Source: Lycocorax pyrrhopterus obiensis (lineage: Eukaryota > Chordata > Aves > Passeriformes > Paradisaeidae). Taken from it: a DNA stretch of 64,000 nt. The notes below the pieces were generated by a model. It had not been told where the DNA came from. It saw only the letters and a program-made list of their open reading frames with translations, and did no database searches. Positions 10,661 to 22,485 of this stretch are shown piece by piece. Positions within the stretch are counted from its first letter, which is position 1; each line of letters starts with the position of its first letter. The DNA lies in contig JACSVZ010000011.1 of NCBI GenBank assembly GCA_014706295.1, forward strand, positions 9,228,163 through 9,292,162, written 5' to 3'. The position numbers were made by a program, and so were the translations under genes.

Positions 10661-13600
10661 GTCTCTATTAAAAAAAAATCCCTGGCTCCCTTTCACCTAA
10701 TAGTGGAAGTCAACAGAGAGTCACAAAATTCCATCTCCTCAATACTGAAACACAATTAGTACAGAAAGGACTTCTGCCTTTTTTGTGGTAACTTCACTTT
10801 CACTTCTTCATTCCTTCTGTTCTTCCTCCCTCCCCCATTCTGAAACTATGAACATTCTCTTCAAGTCATTCCAAATACTTTCATGGCATTTTTCTCTACT
10901 TCACTTACAATCTAATTAAAAAAAAATATATATTTTATAAAAAATTTGGATAACATCTTCCACAAGAAGAATATATTTCATGGCTTTGGATTAAAAATAA
11001 AGCAACTTTTTATGCTAAGGTTCACACAACAAAATCCATTTCCCATTTACTCATCAGAGAAAAAGGCAAGATATTTTCTTCATAAGGTAACATGAACTCT
11101 TAACTGAGCTCTGGATTTTATTGCATCTGCAGAACTGAAAAACCAAAATTTATCTGCCAAATTTTTTCAAGATAAAAGCACAGGCAGTTCATCCCTCCTC
11201 TAATTACATATGAAATAACTGCTATCTCATCTGAGCTTTTTATCTTTTTAATAAAAAAGACATACTTTAAAAAAGACAAGCACAGCTTGTGAAGCATACA
11301 GTCAAAAGTGAGGTTTGCACACAGAAAAATAGACACCACGCCTCAAGGAGGCCATCAGAGAGTCAACGTGCATTTGATCTTCTGAGGGAGAGACACTCTG
11401 AGATCAACATGAGAAGAGAAACCTAAAATTAAAGCTTTTCTGTTCCAGCAGCAGTGGTTCTTGAAAGAAAACAATCCAACTCAGATTCAGTTGTAGGAGT
11501 GAAGTCCTGAAGCACAGGAGAGAAGATTCTCCATCCACACCTGTGCTTCAAGGACACACAAAAAAACAAAGAAGCTTTCACTGCTGGCTTTATTATTTTT
11601 TATAGTTATTTACAATTTTAATTGATGATCTTCCTAACCAAATATTTCTAAAATATAACCCAGTAACACTGCACTGAATTCCCATCCCACTGAATTCAGT
11701 GAGCCTTTCCCAGTGCCAAGGGCCTTGTTCCTATGCCTTGTCTTGACACAGACTACTCCAAGTACACCCTGTGCTCCAGGACTTCTGGAGAGAGCAAACA
11801 CTTATTTTTTAACCTGTGTTTGCCTCCATGCTGATGCAGCTCCTTCACACTTGAGAGCAACACACAAGAACTGGACTCACAGTCTGAATCTGGTCTAGTA
11901 TATATAATTTCCAGGAATTTATCAGCATAAATTTTAGTCACTTACAATATTTCCAATACTTTTATCACAACACCGTTTTTTTTTTTTTCCTACTTTAGGC
12001 CTTTCCCAGCAGAAGTTGGACATTATTTTCTAACGTCCTGTAACTAAAATAGTTCCTTCATCATGGAATCCTTATAGAAAATCCTCAGAAAATCATGTTA
12101 ACTCAAAATAAGCCTAGGTTTCCCAATACCACAGAGACATGAATTCATACAAAGCAATTTAATCCATGTATGTGTACCTAATATATACTATATTAACTGA
12201 GACAAGAGAATTTATCATATTCTAATCCTTGTTAGATTCTTTCCCCTGGCAATTTTCAAACATTTATAATTTCTAGTGTCATAGAACTGCAACAGAAACA
12301 GCTATGAATAATATGTCATCTCTTATTATTATTTCTAATTAATGAATTTATTCAAACTGGGCAATGTATAGGCTAGAAGATACAGGAGGCAAATTCCAGG
12401 TAGTCCTCTAGCTAAAGATACAAACAAAAAAAAAAAGAATATTTTAGGTGGAAGTAATTTCATCCATTGAATTACAATATTATAAAAAAAAATCCTACAT
12501 GCACCTTTAGAAGATAATGTAATAAAAGGCAGCATTTAGGAAAAGATAATTAGCTCTTCATTTCAGCTCCATAACTAAAACTGCATGTGGTAGTGTATAG
12601 CAGAGCGTGAGTTTCACTGCTGACTGTTTTCTTTCTATTTTAAGTTGCAATGGCTTTTTTGAATGACATGTAGAGTGGTAAGGGAAAAGAAAGGAATCCT
12701 ACAAATACCCAGCTGTGAGTCCTACTTACTTTCCAAGGTGATTTGTATTTTTCTTCCAAATAATCCTTTGGTTATACAAGATCAACATCAATCTCCATTT
12801 TAATGTTGTGTCAGTTTATCATGGAAAAACTTGTACACTGATATTACCTGGAAAGCCTAGACATCTCTTTATGACATGAAAGATTAAATTTAAAATTATT
12901 ATCCAGATTATTGATTCACTAAGAGGATCAATGGATTTAATAATATTCTTAAAGCAGAACATTAAGATATATAAGGATACACAGAAGGATAATTGCTTGT
13001 GCTTCCTGAAACTAGTGGGGAGAACAGGTACTGCTTTATCACCTTTTGCAAACTCAGGATATTTAAACTGATACTGAAGTTGTTTTTCTTTACTAGCTCT
13101 TCGTCAGAGAATCTAAATCTAATTAACTGCAGATAGCAGCTTCATATTCGATTAAGAAATTTTAAATGGAAAACCAAGGATTTCAAGACACAGGTTCTAA
13201 ATCTTTAATCTTCTTAACATGTTTATGATTTCTTTAACGTAGCATGTCAAACTCAGCAATACACTGATCGATTTTTTGTTGTGAAATTCTAGAGAGTACA
13301 GTTGTGCAAGAAGAGGAAGTGGGTCACCTTATCAGATATAGCCTTCCTTTTGCACTTATTAATAGTGATAAAAGTTAAATCAAAAAGTATCCCTTAAGTA
13401 CCAAACTGGGTAGAGTGACTGCCTCCTCAAAAAAATCTCAAAATGTTTATAAAAGGGATTATAAATATATACAATGTTTTGTATTTTCTACTTAATCTAA
13501 TAATCCTTTGGGTTTTCTTAATTAATGGTTAATATTATTGACTCAAAAACTTTATAAGGCATTCACAGAAGGTGTCTTATGATACGATTACATGAGAAAC

Positions 13601-14220
13601 TACAATGTTAAATTAAAATTAAAAGAGAAAATATTTATAAAATTATTTTAATAAACATTTACTACTTTTTGCTTGAGACAAATGCGTCTGAGACGAAAAT
13701 TTGCTCAAATACCTTCATAGAACACCGATGCAAACAACTCATGTCCATTTCCTATCATTTGTGTTACACAAAACACAAGTCAGTCTCCTCACTCCTTTTC
13801 CAGCACCTCAGCCAAACTGCTAATACACTTTGAAATCACTCCATATTGGTAGAATAGCTCGTTTTGCTAAAGAAACTCACTGTTGGCTGCCTTCCCAAAA
13901 GCAAGCAGAGTTTTTTGACAAGGAGCATACATTTGTGTTCACAAACAGGAAGAGATGAAGCCAACATCCCTCCCCTTTCATCAGTCATTTCCCTCAATTG
14001 CAATGGCATCATTTGAGTAGTAGCTTGATTCCCTCTTGCATACCTAGAGCCACAGCAGGCTGTGCAGAAGGGTGCTTAAAGCTACAACCTAACCCAAGCA
14101 CAAAAAACACAAATAAATATGGTAATTTGCACTTTTGAGTACTTAGACTATGTAGTACTCTACTAAATCTGAAATCATTGATATTTTTCATCTATGACAA
14201 AAGAGGAGGCTGTTATATAG
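10661..14220. other. AT-rich gene-free stretch
   Basis: No gene, RNA or mobile element recognised. All open frames are below 75 codons. T and A runs occur near 10670, 10917, 11980 and 12425. A-rich, TTAA-rich sequence dominates 12.8-13.7 kb. Confidence 0.55.
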
Positions 14221-14420
14221 AACATTAATTCTGAAGGAAATTAATCTTCATTAATCACAATGGCAGCATTATTGACACAATGCCTCTATTAATTCAATTA
14301 GACACCTTATTTCTCTATTCCACACTAGTAATGTACCTGCTTCAAATTGAGAAATTCTTTGTGCTAGCTATTATTTTGGATTAAATCTGTTGTTTCAGTA
14401 TACCATGGCAAATCATTAGG
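14221..14420. promoter_or_regulatory. CNE-like block with repeated ATTAAT motifs (inferred)
   Basis: ATTAAT/TTAATC-type homeodomain core words recur: ACATTAATTC, AAATTAATC, CATTAATCAC, TATTAATTCAATTAG. They sit within 80 bases, followed by a low-repeat stretch ending CATGGCAAATCATTAGG. No open frame. A homeobox-bound enhancer is a reasonable guess; sequence alone does not prove it. Confidence 0.22.
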
Positions 14421-14980
14421 AGACACAAGATCTTACTTAGGGGGAGAAAGGAAAAAGAAAAAAAAAACCTTTGAAAATAGCATTAGACGTATCTGAACTG
14501 TTTGAGCTGTTGTGGTCCTGATTTAAGAGAGGTCCTGTCTAATGTCCTGCTCCTAAACATACCAATACATTGCTTCTAGTTTGGATTGAGGTTTTTTTTG
14601 ATGATGTAGGTTCCATACAATTAAACCTGAAGAAAAACAGTCTCATGCATCCAGTGAAGATCTTCAACAGGGTCCATTTTTCTCTCTTACCGTAACAGCT
14701 CTAATCATATCATTCCATCTTTAAGAAAATCAGTGTCTTGATCTGTGACATTTTATCCAACTTCTCAGTAAGAGAAATTCCTCATAATATCAGAGCACTC
14801 AGTTGTGTTGCAGATCTGCAGCCGTATTGCCTTTTAGTTGCGTCTTTATGACACCGAACACAACTTCCACCCCATGCAGAGAAAAAATACACCTGGTCCT
14901 GTAAACAGCTGTGTACCTGTGTACAGCAGCTTATATTCTATACTCTGACTCCATCTAACTAACTTTCAGGGTAAATGAAA
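14421..14980. other. gene-free stretch
   Basis: Contains an A-rich run at about 14449-14468 and otherwise mixed sequence up to the CR1 remnant. No open frame, RNA gene or repeat could be supported. Confidence 0.5.
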
Positions 14981-15155
14981 GAATTACAAAATGACTGAGT
15001 TGGGAAGGGACCTCTGGAGGTCATATTGTCCAATGTCCCTGGCTCAAGCAGGACCAAGCAGACCTGGTTGTCCAGGACAATGTCCAGCCTGCTTTTGGAT
15101 ATCTCCATGGAGGAAGACTCCATAGCCTCCAGCAGCTGGTCTCATTCTGGGAAAG
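14981..15155 (-). mobile_element. CR1 LINE 3'-end fragment, minus orientation
   Basis: The plus strand reads as the reverse complement of a CR1 3' region: GAATTACAAAATGACTGAG (worn tail), TTGGGAAGGGACCTCTGGAG, GTCATATTGTCCAATGTCCC, TGGCTCAAGCAGGACC, then CAATGTCCAGCCTGCTTTTGG, ATATCTCCATGGAGGA and CTCCATAGCCTCCAGCAGCT. This matches the CR1 order TTGGAAGGGACCTCTGGAGRTCATCTAGTCCAACC...GCTCAAGCAGGG...TCCAGNNNGGTTTTGAATATCTCCA. The element's 3' end is at the left. It is 5'-truncated and old. Confidence 0.85.
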
Positions 15156-16960
15156 CTATAGAAACTACAAGCTAAAATTACAATTTTGACATAAAACCCC
15201 CAACACAAGTGGAAGAGGAATTTAATTCGTTGTATTAGGTACGGCCATTTACGATATATTAGTTAGCATCATACATTCAAGGTCTGAAAGAAGTGTGACC
15301 TTGAATGCACAAATTAAAGCTGCTTTTCCTCTTTTAGTTTTGTCTAGAGCTAATGTAGTCAAACAGTTGGAAATAAAGCATTGGGTTACTTGTATCACAT
15401 AATTCTTTTAACATTTACTCATCTGCAGAAATAACAAAAGAGCCTTGAAGCTTTATGAACCAGTTATGCACCTTCATAAAAAGCCTCTTGCGCACATTTT
15501 GTAACACTATGCTGTCCTTCTCCCCCAGTTTAGACTGTACTCCACTTCACCTGGTACCCACCTTGAAAAGAAGTAATTTAAGCAGGTGCAACTGGGAGGA
15601 TGTGTTACACCACTGAAAAGTGAAAACAGTCCTCCATTTACAGCTCTTCATCAAACTTACATTTCAGCTTGCAGGTTAAGTGGAGGTTGTTCCCAAAACA
15701 TTGTGATTTCACATCTATTTGTAAAGACTGAGAAAAGAACACATTTACCAATATTTAAATACCAATGCTTCCAGCAATCATTTCACAAATCTTTAAAATA
15801 GGAATGTCATCTTGACTATTTCACCGTACAGATGTCCATGACTATGTTAAAAATCAGATTTCTTTTAGCATTACGGAATTGCTGCCTTTCAATATTCCTT
15901 CACCTGCCTCAAGCAGACTGTAGAAAGCAAGGAACAGCAAGTCAAACAAATGCGAATGTGTGATCAGTTACAGAGGTTTGCACTTAAGCACCCCTTAAAA
16001 ATAGAAGCAACTACTTTTTCAGGCAGAAGAGAAGCTGCCACTACAGACAAGTGGGGGAAAAAACCCCACAGCCCCATAGCTCCCTCCCCTTCTCACACAG
16101 TAAATACAACAAGAATTTTCCAGAGGCTGCTCAGCTCAACTGAAAGCCTGTCCTGTAATAAATGCATGAACACAGACACAACACATCAGAGCTGCACTGA
16201 CACTGATCTGGGCTCCATCTTTTGACTTATTCAAGAGTAAACCAAAATAAATTAGATGGAATGAAACACAAGTTCCTGGGTGTTAAACTAGTCTCAGTAA
16301 TCTTTTAAATGCAAATATTGATGTAGTTATTCCACTGATAAGACAGAGACATTCAATAATTTCAGTGATAATTTCTTGGAACTAAAGATTTTGGATATAA
16401 GGCACAGGACACTATTGTTTTAAATAAATGTATATTTAGACTATCAATCTGAACAAGCTGGATATACTAAAAGGAAAACAAGATAACGAGATTAAATAAT
16501 GAAGATAATGGGGCACACAGGTAATGGGAGGTGATAAATTCACATTTAAGAGACCAGAGAACACAGTACCTATTTTTTTTTATACCCAGGCCACTATAAG
16601 TGCTCAAGCAAACCCCAGAGGTCTTAAAGAAAAAAAAAAAAAAAAAGGCAGCAGAAGAGGGAAAGGAGAGACTGGCTTCAGAATGATCGCTGCTGAACTG
16701 CAGAATGAGAGAGGAAAAAGAAATTTAATCTGCTCAGGACACTTACTCCTTATCATAGTGTGTCTTCAAAAAAAGATTTAATTACTTAAGCTTGGATATA
16801 TTTGTCAGTATATGGCAAGTTACTATATTGGGATTAATGCTCTGAAGCATCTTCCTTTGTCACCTGAGATTTTCCCTGAGTGTGTCTCATGTATAACTAA
16901 ATACCATGTTTAGCAATGAGTCTTATGTAAGAGTCCTTCTGCTTCTGTTTCCACAGAGCT
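15156..16960. other. AT-rich gene-free stretch with a 17-bp poly-A
   Basis: No supportable gene. The 91-codon plus frame at 15950-16225 and the 85-codon one at 16524-16781 lack coding character; the latter is partly encoded by a poly-A run (16630-16646) that yields lysines. Nothing else was recognised. Confidence 0.5.
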
Positions 16961-17190
16961 TATGCTAAAAACAAGTGACTGATTTAAGTGACATTGGGAG
17001 GCCCTTTGAGTGTAATTCGCCTTATTATCTTATCAGTGGTGCAGTCACGGAAGTGCGAATCTTATCTGAGGATTACATCTGGCAAGGATCATGATTAAAA
17101 AGATAGTATCTCATAATCTATCTCAATTTGTTTACTGTATTCATGCTATTTATAACCAGCATGTAATTAAAAGCCACACCCTTGGCATTC
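16961..17190. promoter_or_regulatory. GATA-motif cluster in CNE-like block
   Basis: Five WGATAR-type sites lie within 100 bases: TTATCT at 17025-17030, TTATCA at 17030-17035, TTATCT at 17062-17067, AGATAG at 17101-17106 and CTATCT at 17118-17123. The fourth is part of AGATAGTATCT, a near-palindrome that pairs two GATA half sites. Flanks are low-repeat with AT-rich homeobox-like words (GTAATTAAAAG near 17162). No open frame. GATA-family factors bind such words; whether this is an active enhancer is inference. Confidence 0.35.
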
Positions 17191-18470
17191 AGGTATGGAG
17201 TTTAGACTGCATGCTTAGATAAACAGCGTTACAGAACTCAGACCATGTTCCCCTCAAGAATACAACAAAGAGTAAATGAGTGCACTCAAAAGGAAAAAAG
17301 ACAAAAAAAAAAAAAACACCACAACTTATCTGAGCACAAAAAAAAGAGTCAAAATAATCCAGAATGGAATGAAGCACAGTATCAGTACACAGGGACAGAA
17401 AGAAGCAGGAATGAATTCTTTCTGATATCAAAGAATTTCATCAAGGAAGAAAAATTAAGGGTTGGTCATACACAGCACTTTTGAAAAACTTTCAGTTCAG
17501 GGTAGCATTGAAGAGTAGTTTCAGGAATGCAAATATAAATGTCTGTATTTCTCTAACACTTGAAAATCTGCATTATCTATGAACTATTTCCACTGTATCA
17601 GGCACCTGTTTTGTTCCGTCTGTTTGGAATCTGCTGTTTAACCTAGATCCCTGCAGGTAGAGTACACCACATCTCTGCACAGCTCTAGGAATTTATTTAG
17701 GGACTCTGCTTGGGGCCAGGGCACCAACAGTGCAAATCACATGCACAGATACTATCTGAGGAATTAAATTAATATATAAACTACATCTCTCATTTATAGT
17801 ATATTCTGAATTGCAGACCAACACAAGTTACCTGCAAACTGCACTGAAGTAAACTCCATTTCTTAAACACTTACAAAACTGCAAGCAGTACAGCAACAGT
17901 CTCAGGGCTCTGTGGCCGCCTTGGTGGCACACATACCCACCAATTTTCTGGCAATTCCATAATGAAAATAGAGAAGAGAAAAGAGAAAGAGAAAAAACAT
18001 TGAGCTAATAGCCAAGCAAGAGCTGAAGTCTTTATGAAATACTCTACATATTTGCTGTATTTAACTATATAATCAACCCTTGTACTAATCAGAATCAACC
18101 TTTAGATTACGTGCTCCTGCCTTTAATCCAGACAAGGAACAACTCCTACACCAGCTACTAACTCATTTTTAGGACAATTACTTTCCCCTTCATTTCAGTG
18201 GCACAGTTTGTGCTGTCTTATCACAGGACCGTCTGCATACAGAGGCACCAGAGCACATGCTTCACACACTTCTCAAAGCTGCTGCTGACATTCTTTGTAT
18301 TCAGACACGTCAAAAACCCCCAACCAACCAACACACTGATAGTGTAGATATGACTCTGCAGCACATGCTCCAGACTAAGGGAGGGGCAAAGCACAGCTCT
18401 GAGGGAACTCACATCTGATGGCTTCAGAGTCATCCTCCCATTCTATGCTGAACTCCCAGGTGAAAAGCTC
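17191..18470. other. gene-free stretch, A-rich on plus strand
   Basis: Includes a 14-A run at 17303-17316 and a purine-rich segment, GAAAATAGAGAAGAGAAAAGAGAAAGAGAAAA, at about 17966-17997. Open frames of up to 80 codons arise from these simple tracts. No gene or repeat family was recognised. Confidence 0.5.
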
Positions 18471-18960
18471 ATTCTTTAGCTTTGAAAGCAGATTTGGATT
18501 TTGTTTACAGCAAGAGCAAATGGCACATTAATTCTGAAGTGTCCTTTGGCCATCTAACTGCCACTTCATCTAGTTATGTGGTAATTAAACTTTTCCTGGT
18601 ATGCAAACCTCATTTATGCTTTCTTTACCGCAGAAATAAAGTATTCATAAACTAAAAACAAAATGCCTTCCAACACCATCCAGCTTGTAAAATAACTCCC
18701 TGTAAAGAACAAATCTAACATAGTAAACTGGCCAGTGGCTTTCCAGCTTTAAAGGGCTAATAGACAGCCAGCTGTTTGCCATGCCATTAAAGCACTCTGA
18801 TAAACTCCTTATGGCAGGTGAGAGTTAGAACGTGATTTAATAACTGCCAAATGAATCATTTATGAGCAAATCTTATTTTAACTGGAATATTTAACTCCAT
18901 AATGCAAATCTTCCAACGGCCCTGAAGACTAGAGCTAAAACTTATAACTACCCATTTTAG
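18471..18960. promoter_or_regulatory. long CNE-like block (inferred)
   Basis: About 490 bases of low-repeat DNA dense in homeobox-like and AT-hook-like words: GCACATTAATTCTG, GTGGTAATTAAAC, CTCATTTATGC, TAATAGACAGCCAGCTG, GATTTAATAACTG, CATAATGCAAATC (octamer-like ATGCAAAT). A GGCAG|GTGAGA donor-like word near 18815 follows a 23-codon open stretch, but the acceptor is weak. I therefore favour regulatory DNA over an exon. Conservation is inferred from texture, not measured. Confidence 0.25.
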
Positions 18961-21900
18961 AATAAATTAAGAAATATGTTGTGCTCTTCAAACAATGATG
19001 GTCATTTTTATAGAAGCAGTTGAGTACTATCCCCTGAATGGCATCAAGTTTCTACATCATACAGCTCACCTTGAGCTGGCATAGTACAACCCACAATTTA
19101 CAGACAGCAGTCTTCCAATACAGGAGAACACAAACAGTACTAGGTGGGCTGAGGAGGTACTTGAAAAGCAAAACAACAACTGCCTCACACAAGCTCTCAA
19201 TACTTTGTCTCCAGAAAGCTTTAATCAGGATTACATTTTTGCATTCAATATATACTTATGTCTTATCTCCTGTAAGGTTGTTAGCTTACCAGACCCTGAA
19301 GCCGTTTTACTACTAAAATATCTCACCAATGAGCACCCACAGCTTCCTATAATCAGTTCACTTTAACTTAAGCATATTAAAGAATCAATATTAAGAGGGG
19401 TAAAGAAGTGTCATCCTGCAACATTGTCTCTGTTTGCAAGAGTCAGGTGAACTCCCTGCTAGTTTATAACACAAAACCCACAGTTTACTAGCAGAAAGAA
19501 GTGAGAAAGAACTATTAAAGAGTAAGAGAACATCTATCTATAAATTAAGGTCTTAGAGGTGGGAGTGCTCAATTGCACTACTACTCCAGTAAATCTGCAT
19601 GCTTTTAAATATAAACCTGATTCACCCCCAAATTATTTCCTTCCTTCATAAATTCTGCACAAACCATACATCATGAGAAAACAGCAAAAAAGGGTTTGCA
19701 TAACAGCATTAAAATGGAATGTTATGTTGTAATGACTCACCTGCTAAAGGTAAAGCCTCCCACTGCTTGTAACTAGAGCCAGATTCATCATCTTTTGCAG
19801 GCAGATTAAATTTGTGAGAGCACAAGCAAAACATGAATGCATGAAAAGTTATGCAGTGTGTCTTTCTACTCCTCTGTTAGACAAAATCCTGGTGAACATT
19901 AGGAATGGGGCACAGAGTTTCTTAGTGTGTCTTTAGAATCTAAAGACCTATTTCCCTTGATATAATTTCTGTAGCAAATTGCAGGTCAAAAAGGTAACCA
20001 ATGTGTGAAGAGTACTCTTTTCTTATTCTTGCAGTGTGAAAATCAGGTGCAAGTTAAACTGAATCCAAGCATGGGAGAAAAGGAAAAAAAAATTGAGAAA
20101 CAGAAGTGTCATGGAGAGCAATGACAAAGATATCCTGAAGGACAGATACTAAGGAAACACTAGACTTGCTTCTGTGACATAGAGCAGAGAGATCACTGTG
20201 ACAGAAGCTACTAAAGCTGCAGTTAGTTATTAAACTACAGTTTTGAGGTCAGGCCTCAGAGCTGAGGAATATTTACCCATCTGCAGTTCAAACACAGAGG
20301 GAGTGCTTATGCTAAGAAACACTTTTCCAGTTTTCTCTACATCCCTGCTTGTCTTTCAGTGGAACAAAAGTAACTCAAAAGCCCTGATCCTAAATAAGCT
20401 AGAGGATGCAGGTTTTATTTGTGTTTCCATTAAAATAAACCAACTACTACATAGAAACTGTCCCCCCCCAAAATGATCAATCTTTTCTGCAACAGTAACC
20501 AGTGGAAAACAGGATTGTCTCTTGGAAAGCATAAAATGATACATTTTTCAATCTCCATTAACCTTCAAAATTAACTTTGTTCCATCACCACTCCTTGCTA
20601 AGGGAGTGCTTTTTTTCTCTGCAGATTTATCTACCTGCCCATTGAGATTTTAATCACCCACAACCACACCACAGTAAGGAAGTCCTCAGTTACACTTCAC
20701 ATTGTCTAAAGGTTTGAGACTTTCACTTATTTTTAATAGTGCAGAGGAATAACAATGCTTCATTTGGCTAAGACATCAAGTATTTGATAACTCATAAGAT
20801 CCCACTCATTTCTGCACCATGTCCTTCTGATCATCTCACTTGGGGCATTAAGCTCTAGCTTGCTGTTTGACAATCAAATTTATCATAAGTCTACAACACT
20901 TAGAGCTGTAATGAATCCCATTTTAAAGTAATGTTAATAAAACAGAATGAAAATGAAAACATTTTAGACAGTTTAGAACATTAACAAAGCCTTACTATTG
21001 CCTGCCAATTCCAGAAGCAAACCTGATATCTCCAGGTTAGAGTGTGGAGCAGGACATCACGTTTTGACACGACTGGCATTAAAGACTGAGGCTCTCAGTG
21101 ACGATGGTCTGTGTATCCTAAACAAACCAAATCAATACAGCTTTGAAATGCTGTAAGGTTTTCTAGTGCAACAGAGATGTAACAGACTTCTGCAGACTTC
21201 TAACACAATCTTTTGAAAAAAAAGGCAAGACTAGAGTAAAGCTAAAAGTATGATTTTTCCATAAGTAACAAACATAAATTTCTTTGCTGGTTCATGTGAA
21301 TATTTTATAAATAACCAAAAGCAGTTATAAGAGTTTCCTAAAACTATTATACAATTCAATTAACTTTACTTAAAAATATATGAACTAGTCATGATAACTA
21401 ATATTATTTAAGCATCTGAATTTAAAGTTGACATTTAGACAGCTCTATTTCACATGTATAATTCATATATATAGGGTAAGAAAAAGTGTTGCCATTCAGC
21501 AGAAGCATGACTTCATTTAGCCTTAAAGAAGTGCTCCATTTAAACCCAATGTTTATATGTGACAGAAGTGAAAAGCATATCTTTGAAGAAAAACAGGAAC
21601 TGAATTTGCAGACATGGCACTACCCAATCCTGGTTTTGCAGAGCTGCTGACCTAATACTCCACCTGAATTAATGAGGACTGTGTCTATGTAAATCAAGCC
21701 TGTGTTGTCCTCTCCAGTACAATTCAGCAATTTCAGTTTCAAGGAACAAAGCCAACAAGTGAACATTCCTAAGAGGCAGACCTTGATCACACTCCTGGAA
21801 ATGTGAACTTACTGTGATCCTTGAATAGGAATTAAGTTGCTAAGAGATATCTGTTAAACACTGCTTTCACCCTTTAGTTTATTTGAATAAAACCACATTT

Positions 21901-22380
21901 TATGTCCACTGTTTCTAGTCAGTTTTATTTCTTGCCAGTAGACCTCTTAACTGAAATTATGCTTCCAATTACAACCTTTAAAATCAACAGCATTCAGGCT
22001 AATATAGCTGTAGAAAGCTCCCTTACTAAATCTGATGAAAAATTGATATGGATGAAGAGGGGAAGAGACAAAAGAAACATTCCATGAAATATCTTAAAAG
22101 TGTGGATTTTACTATAAGCTATCCAAAAGCATGAAGGTTAGAATAACTCTAGTTCATTTCAAGATTAAATTGGAGAAGATTTTTTTTTCTCAACCTACAT
22201 TTCAAGACAACCTTAGAAAATGTCTGGAAAGCATTTGTCACCTTTCCATTCTTCGTAGGCAACTGTTATCGAGATCATTTAATATGTACTGTTACACAAA
22301 AATAATTATATAATTCAACTCAGTTGCTTTGCTTGGACTTCTGGAAAATATTTTAAGGTATTCAGAAATATAATCCTTAC
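18961..22380. other. gene-free stretch apart from one candidate exon
   Basis: Mixed AT-rich DNA with open frames under 95 codons. The one at 19038-19316 has no recognisable content. A C-run, TGTCCCCCCCCAAAATG, lies near 20460. A minus-strand candidate exon at 19742-19792 is listed separately. Confidence 0.45.
19742..19792 (-). other. candidate small exon, minus strand, phase 1-1
   Basis: On the minus strand the block ends at a perfect donor, TTAGCAG|GTGAGTC (exon edge about 19742). It is preceded by TGTGCTCTCACAAATTTAATCTGCCTGCAAAAG, a moderate acceptor. One frame is open across it and reads DESGSSYKQWEALPLA plus one base, which is polar and protein-like; the same frame stays open upstream as NLPAKD. 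About 51 nt, so length-neutral. No family recognised. Splice-like words are frequent, so chance is possible. Confidence 0.15.
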
Positions 22381-22485
22381 TGCTCTCCATCATCATATAC
22401 TTTCACTTGCAATGTTCCTTCCCCATGTTGCCTTACAGGGTTGCAGCATCCAGCAGCCATGCTCAGTGCACACATCTGTAATTCT
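22381..22485 (-). other. candidate exon, minus strand, 105 nt, phase 2-2
   Basis: Read on the minus strand, a strong acceptor (TTTGTTGTTTGCCTACATAG) precedes the block and a good donor (GAGAGCA|GTAAGG) follows it. The 105-nt block is open in one frame, giving ELQMCALSMAAGCCNPVRQ then HGEGTLQVKVYDDGE. The flanking phases are both 2, so it could be skipped without frameshift. It is GC-richer than its surroundings. No protein family recognised. Without splicing, the frame stops at the TAA inside the donor site, four bases past the exon edge. Confidence 0.22.
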
